Source of the DNA: an uncultured Bacteroidales bacterium
Lineage (GTDB): Bacteria > Bacteroidota > Bacteroidia > Bacteroidales > UBA932
Reading direction: 5' to 3'
Assembly: GCA_900316795.1 (NCBI GenBank)
Contig: ONEF01000007.1
Span: 61,753 to 125,752 of the forward strand
DNA: 64,000 bases
Below are positions 45,049 to 51,077 of the stretch, in pieces. Position 1 is the stretch's first letter. Each line of letters starts with the position of its first letter. A program made the position numbers and the translations under genes. Under the pieces are notes generated by a model. That model did no database searches and had not been told where the DNA came from. It worked only from the letters and a program-made list of their open reading frames with translations.

Positions 45049-45732
45049 TCACTTGAAAAGATATTTCACACTATAGAAGATGTTCATAAGAACATAAAAC
45101 AGCACCACGCAAACAATACAAAGAGAAAAGCTTATATCCGTCAGCAGGTATATTATTATCGCGATGAGAATTACAACAAGCATAACACGCTGCCTGGTCC
45201 AGCCACTCTGAAACTTGGATATGTCTTTAAACGAAAAGAAAGGTATGCTGCTCAGCATCAGGAATCCGCACACCAATACCGCTACCAGCATTCCGAAAGA
45301 CTGAAGAGATTCCGAGGCCAAAGAGGCGATTAAAAGACCGCTGGCAGATGCAGGAAGGCCTATGAAATTCACCTTCTGACGAGAATCGTTGTTGAACCGC
45401 GCCAGCCTCAAAGCAGTGAAGACAGGCAGCAGAAGCATACCCGCTGAAGCCACCACAGAAAGCCATCCTGCAGCAAAGCTGGAAAGCATCTTGAAAGCCA
45501 TCACAGCAGGAGCCACACCAAAGCTCACCAGGTCCGCCAATGAGTCCAAATCCTTGCCCACAGCACTTTCAGCCTTCATCTTGCGTGCAGAGAATCCATC
45601 CAGAAAGTCAAACACAAAAGCACCGAGAAGAAACACAAGTGCCAGATTCATCGCTGAAACGGTTACAGCCAGCAAGCCGCACATCAAGTTGCAGCAAGTA
45701 AAAATATTGGGTATGTGACGGCGTAGCTTCAT
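45049..45732 (-). CDS. pssA: CDP-diacylglycerol-serine O-phosphatidyltransferase (copy 2, standard length)
   Basis: The 227-residue protein is the standard size for Bacteroidota PssA. It has HIPNIFTCCNLMCGLLAV at the start and the catalytic DFLDGFSARKMKAESAVGKD plus LDSLAD. Known reaction: CDP-diacylglycerol plus L-serine gives phosphatidylserine, the precursor of phosphatidylethanolamine. It shares extended identity with the longer copy at 39.0-39.8 kb. Two TAnnTTTG elements lie upstream. Confidence 0.85.
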   Translation of the reverse strand: MKLRRHIPNIFTCCNLMCGLLAVTVSAMNLALVFLLGAFVFDFLDGFSARKMKAESAVGKDLDSLADLVSFGVAPAVMAFKMLSSFAAGWLSVVASAGMLLLPVFTALRLARFNNDSRQKVNFIGLPASASGLLIASLASESLQSFGMLVAVLVCGFLMLSSIPFFSFKDISKFQSGWTRQRVMLVVILIAIIIYLLTDISFSLCIVCVVLFYVLMNIFYSVKYLFK

Positions 45733-45760
45733 CTATAAGCCCGTGTATCTTTATCAGCGA

Positions 45761-45778
45761 GCAAAGATAACAAATATA
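45761..45778 (-). promoter_or_regulatory. Two overlapping-range -7 elements before pssA
   Basis: On the minus strand TATATTTG (45771-45778) and TATCTTTGC (45761-45769) both match TAnnTTTG, 28-45 nt upstream of the start. Confidence 0.6.
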
Positions 45779-45956
45779 CTCCCGACTTTACCGTTTTCTA
45801 CAAACAGCTATAACTCAAGTAATTAAGAAATTGACTGCATGCATTTTCGCATACAGTCAATTCAACATACACCTCATTATCAAGAACATATCGATAACGC
45901 CATCTGAAAGCCGTCCAAAGATTACGACTAAGAAAGCAAATCGCTGAGCAAAGAAA

Positions 45957-45987
45957 AACGCCCGGGCAGCTTAATTGCCCAGGCGTT
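45957..45987 (-). terminator. Intrinsic terminator for the C1 peptidase gene
   Basis: AACGCCCGGGCA pairs with TGCCCAGGCGTT (one bulge) around a short AT loop. An A-rich run to the left gives a U-run in the minus-strand transcript. It sits 7 bp past the peptidase stop. Confidence 0.85.
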
Positions 45988-45993
45988 CTTGCA

Positions 45994-47121
45994 CTACTTG
46001 ATGTCCAGTTTCTTCTTGATGCCTTTGGTAAGGGCGTCCTTGGCAACCATTATCTGGATGGTCTTTGCCTTGAAGTAACTTTCTGACACATAAAGATAAC
46101 CGTCACCGTTATCAGGACCCCAGGAGTTCTTCACTATGTAGTATTTGACTCCGTTCTGGTCTTTTGCTATGCCGGTAATGTGCATCAGGTGGTCATCTGA
46201 AGTTGTGAAGTCGTTCCACATGGCCTGACGGATGTCAGCGTCTATAGGACTCTCGGTGTAATACTTCTCAATCTTCTTTGCTCCGCGAATGTTCTCTCCA
46301 GGAGCAAAAACTGCCAGATGATTGTTGTGGGCAAAGTATATCTCGCTCATGTCTGCATCCCAAGCTACAGTGTAACCATGCATCACGGCACGGGTGCAGA
46401 TGGCATCCAGTTCGTCGAGAGTTACATTGTATGAAGCAGCCATATCCCAGTTGTCAGGAATTTCAAGGATGAACTTCCCGTAGTAAGGATGATGAGTGAA
46501 GCTTGTGATTTCTACATAGTCATCCTCTTCAAGCTCGAGATGCTCCTTGAAAGAAATCGGGTCATATTCCTTTCCCTTGTAGGTGAAAGTTGCAGGAACC
46601 TTTCCAAGATATTTGTCCAGAATCTCGTTCATCTGATCGTAAGGAACGCCTTGTCTGTGGGCAACGGCAGTATCCAGAAGGTCATCGATCTCCTTCTGCA
46701 GCTTGTTGTGGTTGTGAGTCTTGGAGTCGTAGTTGATGCCGTTGTAGGCTTCGTCAGGCATAAGACCGGCTCTTTCCATCCAGTAAGTAGCCTGATGGCT
46801 GATTCCTCCAGGTCCTCTGCGGCCTTTTCCTCTGCGATAGTAGTAGTCCGCTCCCCTTCTGAGATACTCTTGTCTTACGGTGTACATCTCGGAAAGGTCC
46901 AGGTCAGTGTCAGCTGTCCCCTTGCGGATAGCCTCACTCTCAAGGAATGAAGTTGTAGCAAAGCACCAGCAAGTACCGGTAGCCGCCTGGTTCTTTACTG
47001 CGGTGGCAGGAAGATTCTTGACGATGGTGAACTCGTAGTGCGGAAATTTTGTCTGCAATTCTTGTGCAAACAATCCGGTTCCAAGGAACAGGGCTGCTGC
47101 TGCAATGAATAATCTTTTCAT
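45994..47121 (-). CDS. C1-family (papain/bleomycin-hydrolase-like) cysteine peptidase, exported, copy A
   Basis: The 375-residue protein has a signal peptide (MKRLFIAAAALFLGTGLFAQ region). The catalytic set is intact: Gln45 and Cys51 in KNQAATGTCWCFA, His311 in TTSDDHLMHITGIAK and Asn332 in IVKNSWGPDNGDGYLYV. The size and the DDH/KNSWG layout fit the bleomycin-hydrolase/aminopeptidase C branch, but with export. A basic loop (RRGADYYYRRGKGRRG) follows the active site. Its tandem paralogue is 38 bp upstream, so the two are likely co-transcribed. Such enzymes help gut Bacteroidales degrade peptides. Confidence 0.9.
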   Translation of the reverse strand: MKRLFIAAAALFLGTGLFAQELQTKFPHYEFTIVKNLPATAVKNQAATGTCWCFATTSFLESEAIRKGTADTDLDLSEMYTVRQEYLRRGADYYYRRGKGRRGPGGISHQATYWMERAGLMPDEAYNGINYDSKTHNHNKLQKEIDDLLDTAVAHRQGVPYDQMNEILDKYLGKVPATFTYKGKEYDPISFKEHLELEEDDYVEITSFTHHPYYGKFILEIPDNWDMAASYNVTLDELDAICTRAVMHGYTVAWDADMSEIYFAHNNHLAVFAPGENIRGAKKIEKYYTESPIDADIRQAMWNDFTTSDDHLMHITGIAKDQNGVKYYIVKNSWGPDNGDGYLYVSESYFKAKTIQIMVAKDALTKGIKKKLDIK

Positions 47122-47159
47122 AGTGTGCTTGTTTTTATGTTGATTTCTATACCCGATAT

Positions 47160-48368
47160 TTAAAGACCCATCTTCTTGCGGATGTCCTTAGGGATGGAGT
47201 TCTTGTTTACGAGGATGTTCATGGTCTTGTATCTAACGAAAGCCTCAGACACATACCATATCCCCTTATACTTTCCGGAAGGGCCCCAAGAGTTCTTTAC
47301 CATATAGTACTTGGTTCCGTTCTGGTCCTTGGCGATACCGAAGATCTGCATTCCGTGGTCGTCGGTAGTGTTCTTGTTGTCATAGCCTTCCTGACGCATC
47401 TCCTGTGTTATGGCAAGCTCCTTGACAGGCTCCACGATCTGAGGCCTGGCGTTTGGAGTGTTTCCACCAACCCATCTTGCCTGATCTGAGCCGATTGAGC
47501 TTTCCAGAGCCTTCATGTCAGGAACGATGCCAATACCATCGCGAGTAAAACCAACCTCACTTACATCAGAACCCCAAGCGATTGTATAGCCCTTCTCGAT
47601 AGCGTTGTCCATAATCGCGATAAGCTCGTCAATAGGAATATTGTAGCTCAGATCCCAACGCCAGTTGTCAGGAACTTCGATAGCAAACTTGGTATAGAAT
47701 GGATAGTGGGTGAAGGAAGTTACAGATACGTAGTCATCCATATTCAGGCCCAGACCCTTGGTAACGAAATCCTTAGGGCTGTAGGTAACTCCCTTGTAGG
47801 TAGTAGTCTCAGGGCACTTGCCAAGATAAGTCTCAAGGACGTTCTTGTATGTTTCCATATATCTAGGAGAAACTTTTCCGCCAGCCTTCTTCGCACCTTC
47901 TGCAAGACCGTTGCTGATAGCTGTAAGTTCACGGAAATTGATTCTCTTCTCGCCAGGAAGCAGGTTAGGCATATCCTTCTCAAGGACAACACCATAGTCC
48001 TCAAATGAGTGGGAAACATCCTCAAAAGAACCGCCCTCGGCAAAGTTCAGGTAGCCGTCCACGCGGATGAACTTGCGCATCTTCTCTATGTAGTTCTTCG
48101 TAACGGTGTACATTACAGAAAGATTCAGAGAAGTGTCTGCATGTCCGTTGCGGATAGCCTCACTCTCAAAGAAAGCGGTGGTTGAGAAAGCCCAGCAAGT
48201 ACCGCTGCTTCCCTGGTTGCGGATAGCGGTAATAGGATTAGCCTTAACTGTAGTGAACTCGAAACCTTTTCTCTGAGTCTTCTCAGGAACATTAGCCTGA
48301 GCAGAAGCTGCTGTACTGCCAATACATACGACTGCAAGCGCTGCAAAAAACAATTTCAATGATTTCAT
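47160..48368 (-). CDS. C1-family cysteine peptidase, exported, copy B
   Basis: The 402-residue protein is a paralogue of copy A with a signal peptide (to ASAQ, residue 24). Gln52 and Cys58 are in RNQGSSGTCWAFS, His338 in DDHGMQIFGIAKDQNG and Asn359 in MVKNSWGPSGKYKG. Compared with copy A it has a different pre-His region (PNARPQIVEPVKELAITQ). It is the promoter-proximal gene of the pair. No strong TAnnTTTG element was found, though GATATTTG occurs upstream. Confidence 0.9.
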   Translation of the reverse strand: MKSLKLFFAALAVVCIGSTAASAQANVPEKTQRKGFEFTTVKANPITAIRNQGSSGTCWAFSTTAFFESEAIRNGHADTSLNLSVMYTVTKNYIEKMRKFIRVDGYLNFAEGGSFEDVSHSFEDYGVVLEKDMPNLLPGEKRINFRELTAISNGLAEGAKKAGGKVSPRYMETYKNVLETYLGKCPETTTYKGVTYSPKDFVTKGLGLNMDDYVSVTSFTHYPFYTKFAIEVPDNWRWDLSYNIPIDELIAIMDNAIEKGYTIAWGSDVSEVGFTRDGIGIVPDMKALESSIGSDQARWVGGNTPNARPQIVEPVKELAITQEMRQEGYDNKNTTDDHGMQIFGIAKDQNGTKYYMVKNSWGPSGKYKGIWYVSEAFVRYKTMNILVNKNSIPKDIRKKMGL

Positions 48369-48624
48369 AATGCCTTAAAATTTACAAATATCTAAATTCC
48401 AATAACGTTCAACTAACTTTCACTACCCCTCCACGAACTCTCCACTAGCCCTCCACCAACTTTCAACTTTAGCCCAAGTAGCCTTCAAGTAACTTTCCAG
48501 CAAACATCAAACTATGTACCCATCCTCAGCGATCCTCTAAGCTCATTCCACTGAATTTCCCCAAACTTCCGTGCCCTACCCCCAAGTATCTGCACTGATA
48601 GCCACGCTTCCACGCTTTCACGCC

Positions 48625-48737
48625 TCAAACGCTACCACCGTCCCGTTTTTTGGGACAGAAGGAGCACTTTCCCCATCAAAACGCTACCACCGTCCCTGTT
48701 TTTGGGACAGAAGGAGCACTTCCCCACCTCAAACGCT
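48625..48737. repeat. Two 51-52 bp direct repeats, each with a small hairpin
   Basis: The unit begins TCAAACGCTACCACCGTCCC, then a T-rich loop and GGGACAGAAGGAGCACTT-CCCCA. It is present twice, with a partial third TCAAACGCT. GTCCC and GGGAC form a 5-bp stem in each copy. The whole gap 48369-48740 contains no gene besides this. Confidence 0.8.
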
Positions 48738-48740
48738 CTT

Positions 48741-49643
48741 CTACGGAATGTTTAAGAACTTATGGGCCTGGATGGAAATGTTCCACTCAGGATGTTTTTT
48801 CACATACTCCACTATGAGCGGAGAAATCACCTTCATTTTGCTCCATTCCGGTTGCATATAAAACAAACACGGACCATCCACCGCCTTTCTCAAGTCTGCA
48901 TATCGTCCTATTTGACCTTCAAAGCCCACTTTTGTCAAAGTTTCAGCCGTATTGCCATCAGACTCAACAACACTTTCCACCTCAACAGCCCCATCAGCCA
49001 CAACAACGCTTTCATGACCAACAGCCCCTTCAGCCCCAACACCCCCATCACGCCCAACAGCACCTTCAGCACCTTCAGCACCAACAACGCCATCATGACC
49101 AACAGCCAGACTCTTCTTTGAGTGACCATACAAGGACGTTTGCATCCTCAAAACCTTATTTCGGTTCTCCTCCGCCCATTCAAAATCCTTGGTGTCTTCA
49201 ATGATGACCTTTAGCTCATCGGCGACCATGAAGAACTCATCCTTAGGAGGCTTGTTGCGTTTAGGGCTCAGGCACACCCAGTCGAAAATCCCGCTCAGGT
49301 GGCTGCTTCCGCTTGTCTCAACATAAATCTCCATTCCTGACTGCTTCAGCAACATGCACAAAGGATCCAACGGATAGTTCATAGGTTCTCCACCTGTTAT
49401 AACTATAGCCTTGGCCGGAGTAGCCGCAGCGTCTCTTACTATATCCTCAATTGGTACCGGTGGAAAACGGTCCGGATTCCAGCTTTCCTTGCTGTCGCAC
49501 CAACGGCAGCCTACATCACAACCGCCAAGCCTGATGAAATAGGCCGGCTTGCCACTATGGAAGCCCTCTCCCTGAATAGTGTAGAAGCTCTCAACCAGCG
49601 GCAGAAGTTTTCCGCCCTCCAAAGATGGATATGTCATGCTCAT
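48741..49643 (-). CDS. queE: 7-carboxy-7-deazaguanine synthase with a low-complexity insertion
   Basis: The 300-residue radical-SAM enzyme has FYTIQGEGFHSGKPAYFIRL and the cluster motif CDVGCRWCD (Cys42, 46, 49), i.e. CxxxCxxC. Then come ITGGEPMNYP, VETSGSSHL and SPKRNKPPKDEFF, and at the C-terminus CLFYMQPEW. QueE converts 6-carboxytetrahydropterin to CDG in queuosine synthesis. Between residues about 174 and 247 is a Val/Gly/Ala/Glu-rich run (VVGAEGAEGAVGRDGGVG) encoded by a DNA minisatellite; typical QueE lacks it. A TATATTTG element ends only 7 nt before the ATG at 49643, so the mRNA may be leaderless, or the ATG at 49637 is used. Confidence 0.88.
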   Translation of the reverse strand: MSMTYPSLEGGKLLPLVESFYTIQGEGFHSGKPAYFIRLGGCDVGCRWCDSKESWNPDRFPPVPIEDIVRDAAATPAKAIVITGGEPMNYPLDPLCMLLKQSGMEIYVETSGSSHLSGIFDWVCLSPKRNKPPKDEFFMVADELKVIIEDTKDFEWAEENRNKVLRMQTSLYGHSKKSLAVGHDGVVGAEGAEGAVGRDGGVGAEGAVGHESVVVADGAVEVESVVESDGNTAETLTKVGFEGQIGRYADLRKAVDGPCLFYMQPEWSKMKVISPLIVEYVKKHPEWNISIQAHKFLNIP

Positions 49644-49649
49644 ATTCAA

Positions 49650-49657
49650 CAAATATA
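49650..49657 (-). promoter_or_regulatory. -7 promoter element for queE
   Basis: TATATTTG on the minus strand, directly before the start codons. Confidence 0.6.
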
Positions 49658-49759
49658 AACATTTTGGAAATCGTTTCAAAGACACACATCAAAAATCCGG
49701 AAAACAACAACCCTCCAACCTTCAAATGATACCGCAGCCCCGCCCTATAAACAGACATA

Positions 49760-49831
49760 AGGCTATGCAGGCTATGCAGGCTATACAGGCTATGCAGGCT
49801 ATGCAGACTATGCAGACTATGCAGGCTATGA
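49760..49831. repeat. 9-bp tandem repeat (AGGCTATGC), about 8 units
   Basis: Eight nearly identical units with single substitutions (AGGCTATAC, AGACTATGC). It is the first of several unrelated arrays in the 1.4-kb gap between queE and clpB, in which no gene is credible. Confidence 0.9.
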
Positions 49832-49902
49832 TGCCCAGCCAACAAGGCTAACAAGGCCAACGGAAAGGCTTTGCATGCCCAGCCAGGCGGTTGAGATATG
49901 AA

Positions 49903-50015
49903 GGCGTTTTTAGCAAATAACTGATTAGCAACATCTTAAACAATTGAAGGGGTATGGAAGTAGCGTACCTAAAAATCGGTATCTCCCTAGTATTTAATAA
50001 CTTACTAAAAACGCC
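49903..50015. repeat. Imperfect palindromic element, copy 3 (about 113 bp)
   Basis: It starts GGCGTTTTTAGCAAATAACTG and ends TTACTAAAAACGCC, so the terminal 11 bp are a perfect inverted repeat. The centre AATTGAAGGGGTATGG and AGCGTACC mirrors copies 1 and 2 near 19.5 kb. Confidence 0.8.
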
Positions 50016-50019
50016 CCAC

Positions 50020-50085
50020 AATATATGAATATATGAACATATCAACATATCAACATATCAATATATCACATATCAATATATTAAC
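50020..50085. repeat. AT-rich tandem repeat (ATATCAAC-like)
   Basis: Degenerate 9-10 bp units of ATATGAAC/ATATCAAC/ATATCAAT between two palindromic elements. Confidence 0.7.
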
Positions 50086-50097
50086 TGACGCAAGGCC

Positions 50098-50284
50098 GGC
50101 GTTCTTAGCAAACCAGCTGCAAATATGTTTACTAGAATATGTTTACTGGAATATGTTTACTGAAGACATCAGAGCATTTTCAGCATATCGCTGATTAACA
50201 AGATTTTAAACAATTGAAGGGGTATGAAGCAGCGTACCTAAAAATCAGTATCTCCCTAGTATTTAACAACTTACTAAAAACGCC
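50098..50284. repeat. Imperfect palindromic element, copy 4, interrupted by about 70 bp
   Basis: The left end GGCGTTCTTAGCAAACCAGCTG and the right part AATTGAAGGGGTATGAAGCAG to AAAAACGCC match copy 3. Between them an extra segment of about 70 bp carries three AATATGTTTACTGG-like units and ends in CATATCGCTG. The element is therefore 187 bp long. Confidence 0.72.
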
Positions 50285-50288
50285 CCAC

Positions 50289-50354
50289 AAAAGCTTGAAT
50301 GGCTTCATCCAAAAAGCTTGATGGTTGCATCCAAAAGCTTGTATGGTTGCGTCC
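50289..50354. repeat. Tandem repeat of about 22 bp (AAAAGCTTGATGGTTGCATCC), 3 units
   Basis: Three degenerate copies in a row directly after copy 4 of the palindromic element. Confidence 0.75.
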
Positions 50355-50460
50355 AGCAGAAGTTGTTTAGAAAATGGATTTATTACTTACGCATACCTTT
50401 TATAGTAAAGAGTCTATAGAAATATGAAAAACTTACTCGTTTTGGTGTAGCAGCATACTT

Positions 50461-50637
50461 GTTTAGAAACGGTAAAGTACGTGCGGTTAGTAACGATAAA
50501 GTACGTGCGGTTAGTAACGATACAACATATGCGGTTAGGAACAATACAACACATGCGGTTAGAAACGATTAAGTGTGTGCGGTTAGAAACGATTAAGTAC
50601 ACGCGGTTAGAAACGATTAAGTGTGTGCGGTTAGAAA
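50461..50637. repeat. 24-bp tandem repeat (GCGGTTAGAAACGATTAAGTGTGT), 7 units
   Basis: Units alternate mainly in their last ten bases while GCGGTTAGAAACGAT is conserved. There are no unique spacers, so it is not a CRISPR. Confidence 0.85.
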
Positions 50638-50810
50638 ATTCTGGACATTTTGTCGCCTAGTCTGGCGGAGGGTCATGGATATGTGGCCAAAATGGCACTT
50701 TAGAAGCCATTCGAGAAGCCATTTATGCAGTTTTCGTTTCTGGCGGCCATCTTGCAATAAGGTATTTCAGTGTTCTCAACGATTAAACTCAATCGATGAA
50801 CAATAAAGTG

Positions 50811-51045
50811 AAAGATTGGAGGTTGGAGGTTGGGGATTGAAGGTTGGAGATTGGAGATTGGAGGTTGGAGGTTGGAGACTGGAGAGTGGATGGTGGAGGA
50901 TGGAGATTGGAGAGTGGAGATTGGAGAGTGGAGATTGGAGAGTGGAAGTTAGAGACTGGGGAGTGGAGATTGGAGATTGGAGATTGGAGGTTGGAGATTG
51001 GAGTTTTGGGGTTGGAGATTGGAGGATGGAGACTGGGATTGGATA
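50811..51045. repeat. Heptamer tandem array (TTGGAGA) directly upstream of clpB
   Basis: About 33 degenerate heptamers TTGGAGA/TTGGAGG/GTGGAGA form a strand-biased purine-rich tract. Because 7 is not a multiple of 3, any frame reads a 7-residue repeat (for example GDWRLEV), and both strands stay free of stops over most of the array. It ends 20 bp before the clpB ribosome-binding site. Confidence 0.9.
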
Positions 51046-51064
51046 TTTGTGATTTGCTGAATAT

Positions 51065-51070
51065 AGGAGG
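51065..51070 (+). promoter_or_regulatory. Strong Shine-Dalgarno deciding the clpB start
   Basis: AGGAGG lies 7 nt before the ATG at 51078. The frame is open further upstream through the heptamer array, but this site makes the internal ATG the likely start. Confidence 0.75.
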
Positions 51071-51077
51071 TATAAAA

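Noticed and set aside
45831..45860. Terminator
   Set aside because: TTGACTG-CATGC / GCATACAGTCAA forms a hairpin, but there is no T-run on either side and no gene end fits.
48932..49204. Gln/His/Pro-rich frame opposite queE
   Set aside because: It is the complement of the repeat insertion in queE and has no independent support.
49903..50284. Invertible promoter (phase-variable switch)
   Set aside because: The inverted ends recall Bacteroidales invertible promoters, but no TAnnTTTG element lies between them and no recombinase is nearby.
50461..50637. CRISPR array (24-bp repeat)
   Set aside because: Contiguous degenerate minisatellite; the variable part is only about ten bases and is not spacer-like.
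50844..51077. N-terminal extension of ClpB encoded by the heptamer repeat
   Set aside because: The frame is open, but every frame of this array is open, and AGGAGG before the ATG at 51078 points to the internal start. Kept as a question in the findings.
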